Positions 43,601 through 51,116 of a stretch of 62,212 bases of DNA are shown in pieces; the first letter of the stretch is position 1, and each line of letters opens with the position of its first letter. The stretch lies in NCBI GenBank assembly GCA_029260955.1, contig JAJDCF010000007.1, positions 1 through 62,212 on the forward strand, in the 5' to 3' direction. The stretch comes from Patescibacteria group bacterium (GTDB taxonomy: Bacteria; Patescibacteriota; Gracilibacteria; UM-FILTER-43-11). The notes beneath the pieces are model-generated. The model worked only from the letters and a program-made list of their open reading frames with translations, had not been told where the DNA came from and searched no databases. The position numbers and the translations under genes were made by a program.

Positions 43601-46600
43601 TTTCTATAGCATCAACGTATTGAAGGACTTTGCTGCCGCTCACGTCTTGCATTCCACTCTTAATATTCTGTATCACTGTTTTACTGCTTGAAGTATTCGA
43701 TTCGTCTTTACTCTGACTGATTTTATCAATGGCATTTAGCGTTTCCGACATTGAGCCTGACATCGTATTTTTCCAACTTTCAAATTCTTTTTCAGTCTTT
43801 TGAAAGTCTGATGTGAAGAGTGATTTTACGTCTGGTAGGAAGATGCTAAACGTGGGCAAGGTCAGTAGCTTGTTCTTGATTTCCATTGTTTGTCTGTCGA
43901 ACCAACCCGAAATCACGCCGCCAATAGAGTCAAATGTTGGAATATGAGTATTTGAGAAGGCTTTGGCAGGGGGGTCGAATTTCATGGATTCTCCCAAGTT
44001 CACTGCAAGACTGATTTCTAGCCCGCCTGCACCCTGGTCGGGGCCGCCCTGTTCAATGCTACCGGGTATGTTGGGATTGTTATTAATGTCGTTGACTGTG
44101 GAATTGACTTTGTTGATTCCGGAACTGATTAAATCCATCAGCGGAATAAAGACTTCATCTCGAAGGGTGGAACATGCACCGGCAAATAGGTCATCTACTG
44201 GTAAGGCGGTTACCATGCAATTTCCCACTGGAGGTGGATACGGAATAGGCCACACAGGTGGCGGTACAGCTGGAGCTTGTGGATACGGCCCCCAACACAT
44301 TGCTATGCCTATTCCTCCTGTTAAAGTGGGTGAAAGATACAGGCGAATTGCGGACATTATTGGCCCTGGAATGCTGGCAGCACCAATGGGTGTTATGGCA
44401 TGAAACACATCGAAAAATGGCATTGGTCCAATTGGAGTTGGCAGAGTAGTGGGAAAGGCAAAAATTGGCATTGCAAAATCAGGTGGCACTAGGAATGCCC
44501 TATTGAATGGCATGGGGAAACACCCACCACCCATACACGAGAAGTCAGCAATGGCTTCTCCAATGTCATCCAGTACTTCCTCTGCACAACCGACACTGGT
44601 GATATCATCACCGAAGTTGCTAACATCCTCAAAACAGTCGTTATTGCCCGTTATTTCATCAAGGACATCCCCATAGCTGGCACCAATCTTGGGTTCTGGT
44701 GGTGGGAAATCTTTACTAAAATTCCCGCCTGAATGAGCCTTCATTTGATTCATCAAATCTCCAAAATCATTCAGTGCATCGCTTGATTCAGGTGGCTCAG
44801 GGTCATTGCTTTCGGTGGTTGCGTAGCTCCTTGGTCCAGTCGTATAGTGCAGCAGTAGCTTCCCGGTGTTGTTGTAAGGTGGGGACGCCAGAATGTCCAA
44901 ATATTCATCAATGATTGAGTTTGGATTTGGTAGATTTTCATTTGGTTCATTGATTCTTTGAAGCAGTACATCAGCTTCTGGCGTGTGCGCAACAAAAACG
45001 TCGTAACTAATTATGGTTGTTTGGCCGGCACTTAAATTAAGTCCGCTAAAGAAGGCTTTAATAGAATTCTTTTTGGCTTCCATGCTTTGGCATCCTCCTT
45101 GTAAACAAGTAACGCTGTTTTTGTCGAAAGCCAAAGAGTCTGGCACTGTGTCGGCAATGATTACATTGTTTAGATTCGCTCCCGAGTTAATTGTAATGGT
45201 GTATGTTAGGGTTTCCTCCAAATCCACATTCTCGGAATCCGGGCGATCTTTGTTGCTCACTTTTTTGCTCACGCTCAGTGAGCCGACGGACTCAATTGGA
45301 GCAAAATATGTTTCGGTTTCATCACCTTCTGGCCATGGTAGCTTGGGTACTCCTCCACTGTTTTGCGCTGCAGCGACGGGATTTTCGGCTGCTGCCTTGG
45401 TGGCATCTGTTTGCCCTTGTATGAAGGGTAGTGTTAAGAAATCGGGAACATTTCCACCAATTTCATAGCCTTCCAAAGGTGGTTTGCCACCAGGTGGTAC
45501 GACTTCATTTCCGGGTTCCTGACCAGGTTCGCTAGGTTCAGACATGCCGGTATAGCGAATATCAAGGTCGGTGTTTAAGTTGGCATCCAGCTTTAGGCTG
45601 TATCCGTAGTTGGCTATCCATTTTCCATTTTCCGGGAATTTTCCTTTTGCTGGGTCGTAGTAAAAAATATAAATATCTCCGCGACTATCCAGAATCACTA
45701 AATCTCCGTAGCCATCCTGGTCCATGTCGCCCTTCAGAATCTTGTACATCTTTTTGCCGATGTTCAGCTTGTGATCACTTCGCGTGATCACTTCTTTATC
45801 ATTGTGCAAAATCGCCAATCTGCCTGCATCTGTAGCGACCAGCAGATCTTCGTAGTTGTCTTTATCAAAGTCAAAAGATTCCAGTGCTACGCCTCCATCT
45901 ACCAAGAATGCGATGTTTCCTTTGTCCTTATAGGGCGGCTCTGTGGCACCACCTTCCAGTAGTCTCACGCGCCCATCTTCGGTAAGTAGTGCGATATCTT
46001 GATTGCCATCGTTGTTAAAATTGAAATGATTGATCGAAGCAATTTGCTTACTCTCCGCGTCTTCGTAAATCTGTTGACCGGTGGCTCTGTTGTAATTTAG
46101 GCTCGATGTGCTTTTGGTTTTTAGTTTGATTGTTGGGTCGCCCAGCAAAATGGCATTGGCCGGCATATTGAACTTAACTGCATCACCTGCATTCGTTCCG
46201 CTGGCAAAGAGTGACAAGTATTTCTGTTTATCTTCAAGGCCGTAAAATTCATTCCGAATCACCTCTGGCACCTCTGCGTTTTGAGCGAAGAAGGTTAACC
46301 CAGTTGGGTCATTCGTGCTGGTGCCACCATAGGTTGTGTTCCACTTTAGGCCAGGATTTATATCACCAAAATCTCCTGGTTCAATTGTCTCAGGATTCAG
46401 ACTTATCAGTACTCTTGCCGGAGTCACTAGGCCATTTGTTAATTTCAGTTCAATAACGTTGTATTCAGGTTGAGATTCATATTCCCACGTGAAATTACTG
46501 TCGTTAATGTAGGCGCCATTTGGTTGCAGGTTGGCAATGACTTCATTGTAAAGATTCCTTATTTGCAGTCCATTATTGTTCTTCAGAGTCACATAGTCAG

Positions 46601-49600
46601 TATCCAAAATATCCACGTACATCTTGCCAATTTCAGGTGGGGTGTTCTCGTATTTTTCAACAGCATCAAAATTCAAGGCCACTTTTTTACTGATCAAAGT
46701 CTGCATGGTTTTTTGATCGAAGGCCTGTAGCAATAGTTCATTATTTGGGAATTCCACATAAACGATTTGGCTTTGTCCCGTGGTGGTGATCAGATGATTA
46801 GGAGCAATGCTCACTGTTGTTTCTGGGGTTGGTGCACTCAAGAATGAGTAAACTGCTTCAGTTTTTCCTCCAAAAAGATGAGTGCCACCAAAGTAGTTTT
46901 CTTGGGTAAAGTCACCTGCCGGGAATCCAACAAAAGACGCAAACAAGTTTTGTGGGTAGGTTTTTTCCCAGTCGGCTGAATCCACTCTGGCTAGCAGTGG
47001 TATATCCACTTGTGCCCCTCTCAGGTCATCATGAGTGGCAATTAGTTTTATGTCGGCGGTTTCTTTTCCACCCTTAATTATTGCAGTTCCAACTCCTTTG
47101 ATCATGACGACATATGGACTGACCAAGCTTGCAAACTCCGCAGATTTTTCATCGAGTTGAACGCTTATAGTTCCGTTGAAATCTTCTCCCGGAAAACCAA
47201 AATTGTCGGCTGCAAGCACTTCCATTTCTACTTCTTTTCCAATGGGAATGTATGGTGGGGCCCTCAAGATTATTTGAGTAGCGGCAGCGCCTGTTGGATG
47301 AATCACAAATGGTTCTCCGGTAATACCAGGAGTTTTGTCTTTGCTAATCAGTGTTATAGTTTTTTTGCCTGGTGTTGGAATGAATTTGATTGTACCTTTT
47401 CCGTTCAATAGCTTTACTTGTCCGCCATTTTCAAATCCACCATCGGCTGGCTGCTCTGGACCAATTGCAAGGGTATCGTTGATATTAGTTATGTGGCTGC
47501 CGTCTGGTTTTTTTAAGGTTACCGAAATTGTGAATTCTGATCGCCCTGCTTTAATCTCTTCTGTCGCTCCCCATCCGATATCAACGCTGTCGTAAACATT
47601 AATAGTGATTTCACGATGTTTCTTATTTTCCGGCAGGCCATCCATGGTGATTTTCAGTTTGCTGGAGCCGGTTTTTTTGGCGGTGAATTTAATTTCTCTT
47701 TCGCCAGTGTAGATATAAACATCTTTGCCTTTGTTTGAGAATGTCCCCAGGCTTGGATCATCTAACACAAGTTTTATAGGCATGTCGATGTATCCGAGTA
47801 CAGGTTCACCTTTTTCGTTCAGGGCCGAGATTTTGATTAATTCCTCTTGTCCCGGAACCAAGCTTTTTCGTTTCATCTGCACATCAAAGGTAGCAGCAGT
47901 AGAGAGTATTTGATCAAAGATATCTTCTGACTCTTCTTCCTCTTCGGGTGGAAGAGGAGCTGCACTACAGCTGTTATCAAGTTTAAAAAGTTCTTCTGCT
48001 GGCAAAATTTCTTCTTCAATCCAACACTGAAGGGCCTCGAACCATTCCCAAATTTCTACACCGGCTGGGTCTCCACAAAGATAGTTACCATCTCCCTCTC
48101 CATCTCCAGTTCCATCTCCGCCATCATCATCAGCGTCGGGACCACCCGTCCCTGTCCCATCGCCATCACTCTCATCGCTGGCGGAACTAGGTGCCTGAGC
48201 TTGCATGGCTCTGTTAAGTCCAAATTGGTACCCTTGCGCATCACCGTCGGCCACAATATGCAGCACTTCGTACCCCTCTGGTTTGTTTTGTGGTGATTTT
48301 CTTGGGTTGTAAAATGGGGTTGGCATGACACTGTCTCTGTCTACATATTTGGGAATGATGTCAGCCAGTTTTTGGTCGATGCTGGCAGCTCTCCAGATGA
48401 CGGGCTCGATGATTTCGGCATTATCAACAAAGAAATCCTCAAAAAGATTGCTTTGTGCAGTTGTTTTTGTGTTGAGTTCTTGCTGTTTTTTAGCTATTTG
48501 ACTGAGCAAGTTCTTAGTTATTTCCTCTTGATTGTCCCCATCTACTCTAAAAAGATTTAGGTATTCAAAGGCTTGCTTTAGCCCATTTTTAGCAAAAGAA
48601 ATATATCTAATTCCGTCAGCAGGAATGCTTGGGGTGGTGAGTTGCGGGAATTTAACTTGTCCAGTTAGGGGGTCCATCCGTGGTTCTCCAATATGTTTGA
48701 TGGCTTTGATGGTTTCGTTCGTTGGTTCAACGTGAGCGTAAAGTGTGTCGATGTTCTTTTTTTCAGTCGTTACGCTTATATCAATTTCCACCGATGGTAT
48801 AGGTGAATAGCTAAGTTCTTGTCCGCTAGCAATCAATCTTTGTACCACAAAAGATCCCTTCGTAATTGGGTCGGCATTGGGAAAATTTCCATGTAAATCC
48901 TCATACGCCTCATCGATTACTTCGGTGAGGGTGGTGTCTAGGCTTATTGGCACTACCAGTCCTGAGGCGGCTACAGAAAAGTACTGAAGTATGTTCGGCA
49001 ATCTAAAAGTCATTTTCTGAATGTCGCATCGGCCTGCTAAATCTACCGCGTCTTCCGCTTGTGCTTCTATGGAACCGAGAATGTCGTAAATAGATCCGGC
49101 TGCCAATGTTGGCTGACACTTGTTTGGACTGCTACCAGTTTCCTCTATCGTCATACTGTTGTTAAAAACACAGCCTGCATATTTTTTGTACGTTTCTGAC
49201 TCTGCTAATTCCCATTCATCATCGTCATCCGGTGGTGTCAAAAGAGTATCCGGATTGTACATGCGGTTGGCATTGACCATCACGGAATTATTTTCTAAAA
49301 CGGATTGTCCTTCCTGCCTTTGCTGCCCAACTTTTATGCCACATTGTGGAGAAACCAAGATATCACTGGCCTTTTGACCATCAAAATAGCCGTCAAAATC
49401 AAATGTATTACTGTCTATCTCAATTCCCAAAATACTCATTTCTACTTTTAGCTTGGCTTTGGTGAATATATTTTCTTGTCTTGCTCCAAAGCTGACATTA
49501 TTCTGGATGAACTCATCAGTTTCCTTTTCCAAAATCAATTGCTTACGTTTGATCTGATATTTGCCGTATTCGTCGCGCATGGTAATAAGAGATTCGGGAG

Positions 49601-50624
49601 AATCCACTTCGGCAGGGCTCCAGCGCCCAGTTCTTTCAATGCTTTCGTTAATGCCGCTTCTATAAATTTTGAGGGCTTCGGCAAAGTTGTAGGCGTATTT
49701 CTTGAATATATTCTCAGTATGAACATCAAACATGTTGTCGATGGTGCTATCATCCATAATTGGACTGTCGGGACTTCCCAAGTCTGTACTCACATCTTTC
49801 ACCATTTCTTTGAGCAGATGTTTGTTGAAACGATTCATGACTAACTCCTCCATGTATTTTATATAGCGACCGTAATTACTGTAATCGATGTAATTCATCT
49901 GTTTTTCCATTTCTGGAAAGTTGGCGTACAGCATTCGTTTCTCAAAATCAGCAAATATCGGATTGCCTGTACTGAATTCATAATTCTTATCAAAATAGGC
50001 TATTAATTCTTGTTTAGCGGTGCTTGGGTCCTTACTTGGTGGCACAATTAGGCCATGCCAAACTTCGGGTGTTGGTGCACTAACGTCTGCATTTGCTTCA
50101 AACTGACCTGTTTCATGATTGTAAATATATGCTTTCCGGTAAAAATCAGTGTAGGGGTAAATACTTGGAGCCGTCATTCCATCATCTTCGTGTACGACTG
50201 GAATTGGCACATCCCCGATTAGCACCACACCAAGTAATTGATTGTTATCCTCCTTTTTGGAGTTATTGTTGAGCGGGTTGCCGTCAATTTGATCAGTATC
50301 TATGCCTTCGAAATAGAGTTTTTCCAGCATGCTGGCAATTCGGAAGGTGGATTCGTTTTTGTCGACCTCCAAAACAAAAGACTTGGAATGAGGTGTCCTT
50401 TTTTGTGCGCTGTTCGCGTAAGTCATGATCCTTCCTCGCATGTCAAAATCATCCATCAATCCGTCTTCGACAAGAATGGCTATAAGGCCTAATTTGTTCA
50501 GATCTTCATTTTCGGCTGGATTTATGGTCTGTACAGGTATTTGCACATCCTCAATTTCGGCTTGTGCAAGTGCTTTTTGTACGACAAAATCCTGAAATGG
50601 CAAATAGTCTAGGTAATTTCCCAA
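37662..50624 (-). CDS. giant SLH-anchored multidomain surface protein, 4320 aa
   Basis: The largest gene here. The first canonical start is TTG (50624), but codons upstream to about 50684 encode KQKIAKIKRLIAGLLVLVTL, a clear signal peptide cut after ALAQA, so translation likely begins at a rare codon such as ATA (50672). Order by residue: C25/gingipain-like alpha/beta domain (about 45-215; IAILVED, GVVLIGDVPIP, PEVWHGLIVP, YFDKN) without an evident catalytic pair; Gly/Asp linker (about 790-850); Ig-like repeats (about 910-1450); FG-GAP calcium propeller repeats (1530-1640); DUF11 domain (1778-1885); helical bundles (2240-3040) enclosing a Pro/Leu rod (2588-2658); PKD-like domains (3430-3510); three SLH domains (about 3846-4030); TSP3 calcium repeats (4036-4265). 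It heads a five-gene operon. Likely a calcium-stiffened fibre or adhesin held by SLH domains. Confidence 0.88.
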   Translation of the reverse strand: MGNYLDYLPFQDFVVQKALAQAEIEDVQIPVQTINPAENEDLNKLGLIAILVEDGLMDDFDMRGRIMTYANSAQKRTPHSKSFVLEVDKNESTFRIASMLEKLYFEGIDTDQIDGNPLNNNSKKEDNNQLLGVVLIGDVPIPVVHEDDGMTAPSIYPYTDFYRKAYIYNHETGQFEANADVSAPTPEVWHGLIVPPSKDPSTAKQELIAYFDKNYEFSTGNPIFADFEKRMLYANFPEMEKQMNYIDYSNYGRYIKYMEELVMNRFNKHLLKEMVKDVSTDLGSPDSPIMDDSTIDNMFDVHTENIFKKYAYNFAEALKIYRSGINESIERTGRWSPAEVDSPESLITMRDEYGKYQIKRKQLILEKETDEFIQNNVSFGARQENIFTKAKLKVEMSILGIEIDSNTFDFDGYFDGQKASDILVSPQCGIKVGQQRQEGQSVLENNSVMVNANRMYNPDTLLTPPDDDDEWELAESETYKKYAGCVFNNSMTIEETGSSPNKCQPTLAAGSIYDILGSIEAQAEDAVDLAGRCDIQKMTFRLPNILQYFSVAASGLVVPISLDTTLTEVIDEAYEDLHGNFPNADPITKGSFVVQRLIASGQELSYSPIPSVEIDISVTTEKKNIDTLYAHVEPTNETIKAIKHIGEPRMDPLTGQVKFPQLTTPSIPADGIRYISFAKNGLKQAFEYLNLFRVDGDNQEEITKNLLSQIAKKQQELNTKTTAQSNLFEDFFVDNAEIIEPVIWRAASIDQKLADIIPKYVDRDSVMPTPFYNPRKSPQNKPEGYEVLHIVADGDAQGYQFGLNRAMQAQAPSSASDESDGDGTGTGGPDADDDGGDGTGDGEGDGNYLCGDPAGVEIWEWFEALQCWIEEEILPAEELFKLDNSCSAAPLPPEEEEESEDIFDQILSTAATFDVQMKRKSLVPGQEELIKISALNEKGEPVLGYIDMPIKLVLDDPSLGTFSNKGKDVYIYTGEREIKFTAKKTGSSKLKITMDGLPENKKHREITINVYDSVDIGWGATEEIKAGRSEFTISVTLKKPDGSHITNINDTLAIGPEQPADGGFENGGQVKLLNGKGTIKFIPTPGKKTITLISKDKTPGITGEPFVIHPTGAAATQIILRAPPYIPIGKEVEMEVLAADNFGFPGEDFNGTISVQLDEKSAEFASLVSPYVVMIKGVGTAIIKGGKETADIKLIATHDDLRGAQVDIPLLARVDSADWEKTYPQNLFASFVGFPAGDFTQENYFGGTHLFGGKTEAVYSFLSAPTPETTVSIAPNHLITTTGQSQIVYVEFPNNELLLQAFDQKTMQTLISKKVALNFDAVEKYENTPPEIGKMYVDILDTDYVTLKNNNGLQIRNLYNEVIANLQPNGAYINDSNFTWEYESQPEYNVIELKLTNGLVTPARVLISLNPETIEPGDFGDINPGLKWNTTYGGTSTNDPTGLTFFAQNAEVPEVIRNEFYGLEDKQKYLSLFASGTNAGDAVKFNMPANAILLGDPTIKLKTKSTSSLNYNRATGQQIYEDAESKQIASINHFNFNNDGNQDIALLTEDGRVRLLEGGATEPPYKDKGNIAFLVDGGVALESFDFDKDNYEDLLVATDAGRLAILHNDKEVITRSDHKLNIGKKMYKILKGDMDQDGYGDLVILDSRGDIYIFYYDPAKGKFPENGKWIANYGYSLKLDANLNTDLDIRYTGMSEPSEPGQEPGNEVVPPGGKPPLEGYEIGGNVPDFLTLPFIQGQTDATKAAAENPVAAAQNSGGVPKLPWPEGDETETYFAPIESVGSLSVSKKVSNKDRPDSENVDLEETLTYTITINSGANLNNVIIADTVPDSLAFDKNSVTCLQGGCQSMEAKKNSIKAFFSGLNLSAGQTTIISYDVFVAHTPEADVLLQRINEPNENLPNPNSIIDEYLDILASPPYNNTGKLLLHYTTGPRSYATTESNDPEPPESSDALNDFGDLMNQMKAHSGGNFSKDFPPPEPKIGASYGDVLDEITGNNDCFEDVSNFGDDITSVGCAEEVLDDIGEAIADFSCMGGGCFPMPFNRAFLVPPDFAMPIFAFPTTLPTPIGPMPFFDVFHAITPIGAASIPGPIMSAIRLYLSPTLTGGIGIAMCWGPYPQAPAVPPPVWPIPYPPPVGNCMVTALPVDDLFAGACSTLRDEVFIPLMDLISSGINKVNSTVNDINNNPNIPGSIEQGGPDQGAGGLEISLAVNLGESMKFDPPAKAFSNTHIPTFDSIGGVISGWFDRQTMEIKNKLLTLPTFSIFLPDVKSLFTSDFQKTEKEFESWKNTMSGSMSETLNAIDKISQSKDESNTSSSKTVIQNIKSGMQDVSGSKVLQYVDAIETQASIYNLNALEGLYDVASTLPLVRLTEKPIQFDIPWLSAAEIQAWIMEAQNWVVYYEREYARVKDKWEALTCDDKPDVVDGGSLSENSAECVGRHLADAFGLNLDPLINSVKENIEVLQSYLAFPKQLVKFKQQLADYIRQVACHLDVVAQMMGGWMATIQQQMVSWAELILTIVAIIDNIEELFDLFTNFDANCDICTNERYANFGWWMLLGIVLPEIPIIQFPKIPDIVLDMSNMDALIDIELPVLNIRTKPIPLPPLPYITLPDLPSISILLTLPPLPILPRLPELPDLPPLPPIPTIDLPTLPVPPKLPDVAQAFEAIIPIIEKVLEIWCIMKKSFAPVPEQMLNDQITLLTNRPAYLIPLDLLKIQLPDIALFDIGFNELRIETIVYLGLRLNVASKPLEKLSEDWNGWIAEIPIAMNKAYSEYIEVIEKDFQALLDDVEEGMAKIADTISEGCIEYDWEADECVQTLQGAIDDSLGKKLEEADKWLRDKEGEWQAFADEIGSDLSYEEYYKAINSANETVNKWSGEAADKLKKWFAENADWIGWITPMAKIFEYIDEGTPADELQEILDLVAEKINESLVAGPTVLTRLSICLHAWPDCKNNKEAYFGDDKEASATINPELPKENKLIAQVPPIQSQPVTSPQISEEEYAKQILNTPQGHEIRSLLTKMTEAIDEVNENEMVDYKVLKEKFGVPDYKPLPRKTTVDKLRLMEQELIKHSDQLMAEAVGQKHITDLNAIAGKPPRSALPYELAEATLNPENNEIKVFTSALPPKALAKSDENPVSKAFMKLEERVERTVGQISGSEGEAPAGGLSGGCPAAVCLPDTITKKPVPVIPHIDLIGSSETLFMPNGHLAYSDGTGLYLKRDLTLVDDDKNTDTGNPKRYEFDEIASQLHISEQPMEAVNMLQTTFTENGASTFTWKPTAHSDIYGYGIELERTISGYDSNKQNNQLADTKIILLPADDEGETPAVTADDQPISFGTLVTSLTNKEEAAKKFGVSPRNIVTGVSEVRFPTVSNALINVSENKAVYFDQLTGSSYNMSMENGYYQIKMTWFDQYANIASYNQNEILAPQIYASSADPIDVSQTDTYYMPIFKDKEIRASEIFVDLAGDYNYYWFLNPETNTLTPEVGNTLNIAGQNEEKKFKVKLVATQNIEDNSFETFEKTFTVIVYIPTINLDPEQLGEGIIAGDMEPIQRAAGDDLSDIPFSVFRKRLGTWKNIGILRAEDTDKTATSPALDTEQHYFSVASDGSYNIEGFELLDPSPILLKDHEGNVVAEVEPDSGLINLNDPSFDIKAVPGGTEYPTHIAIIKRETEELLGNVYYIADTTNNVTIKDSSLTLSNVESSGVTVGDANASDDVVAAVIPVNGPSFPGGVAIFEDGAQENVALVDKDGTIRMMKAGYELRIKNKTSGDGKYIFQIVTSGGSPIYDIFIQANFDNLQVDNSTDMDSLNTQIGFLKPVDTAFAQSTPETSTEIDTTPVPGFQFEIEEPREVEGNPFPDVDESHPFFSQILELYKSRVISGYGDGSFKPDQKLTRAEFIKIALGVTNCVDCTTPNAAVKEKYTSNPFPDVSLPSWYFYCISIAKELGMITGYGDGFFRPERNISRAEAAAVLLRQSGIEIVEAPENAFVDVPEYAWYVDYVYTAVEIGLIQSNFGVVGPDVEITRGEFAFMAAGVKDLSECRIVDTDDDGVPDWWEMTHDMDIFTPDADRACPCYDSPWTLDTDGDGKKDVCDLDIDNDGVLNPLCIFTDTGEIDPKKLAEGVLTLGSPLDNCIFDPNEDQVDFDTNTIGNICEEEPILPIEPIELCECSDNPNMNDTDEDGIRDVCDDDIDSDGILNPICIFDESGLLDPSKLAVESAEGAEGVEIVEIDNCIFVANSDQVASACEATDLCPTIPEDIDGVDDEDGCPELNDNFPAKDPGVYVGPGELCGFVDFTTGFMAEDRFMTAITDLETHEILLSESTEVIFSK

Positions 50625-50749
50625 AGTTACAAGTACCAGAAGTCCGGCGATTAGACGTTTTATTTTTGCTATTTTTTGTTTTACTTAAGACATTTTTTGC
50701 CATTTTACAGTGTATCAAAATTGGCCTTTATCACCAAAGAGAAATAACC

Positions 50750-50755
50750 TATAAT
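50750..50755 (+). promoter_or_regulatory. -10 box of tRNA-Val promoter
   Basis: TATAAT at 50750-50755; 17 nt upstream is a weak -35 (TTTATC, 50727-50732). Start predicted near 50762, leaving about 33 nt of leader before the tRNA. Confidence 0.5.
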
Positions 50756-50794
50756 TTGCCTACCAAAAAAGAGGTTGTAGGCAAGACTACAAGG

Positions 50795-50871
50795 GGGCGG
50801 TTAGCTCAGTTGGCTAGAGCGCGGCATTGACGTTGCTGAGGTCAGAGGTTCGACTCCTCTACCGCCCACCA
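50795..50871 (+). tRNA. tRNA-Val (GAC) with encoded CCA
   Basis: A complete cloverleaf: acceptor GGGCGGT/ACCGCCC, D arm GCTC...GAGC with GTTGGC loop, anticodon stem CGGCA/TGCTG with loop TTGACGT giving GAC, T arm AGAGG-TTCGACT-CCTCT, discriminator A and CCA at 50869-50871. It stands alone between the divergent giant gene and the signalling cluster. Confidence 0.96.
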
Positions 50872-50940
50872 CCCATCACTGAACTACTGCCTACGAATGA
50901 ACCTCTGGTAAGGCTCTTTCTTCGGCATACGTTCAGTTCT

Positions 50941-51019
50941 GGGTCCCACCCCGTAAAATCCTTCTCGTCCTCACTTTGTTCGTCCTGCGATTGAATTTTG
51001 CGGGGAGCCCGTTTTTTTT
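50941..51019 (+). terminator. long-loop terminator after tRNA-Val
   Basis: GGG (50941) and CCCCGTAAAAT (50949-50959) pair with ATTTTGCGGGG (50995-51005) and CCC (51008-51010), followed by eight T (51012-51019). The stem is 11 bp plus 3 outer pairs; the 35-nt loop is unusually large and could be an independent small RNA. Confidence 0.7.
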
Positions 51020-51031
51020 GGGCGGTAGTAC

Positions 51032-51059
51032 TTGTCTTTTTATGCGAATCTGGTACAAT
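51032..51059 (+). promoter_or_regulatory. promoter of histidine kinase gene
   Basis: TTGTCT (51032-51037), 16-nt spacer ending TGG, TACAAT (51054-51059). Start predicted near 51066, about 50 nt before the ATG. Confidence 0.5.
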
Positions 51060-51116
51060 TTAGCCTGTAGTTGCACTTGGAAATAAAAAGAAAAACAAGC
51101 CATAAATTACATTTTT

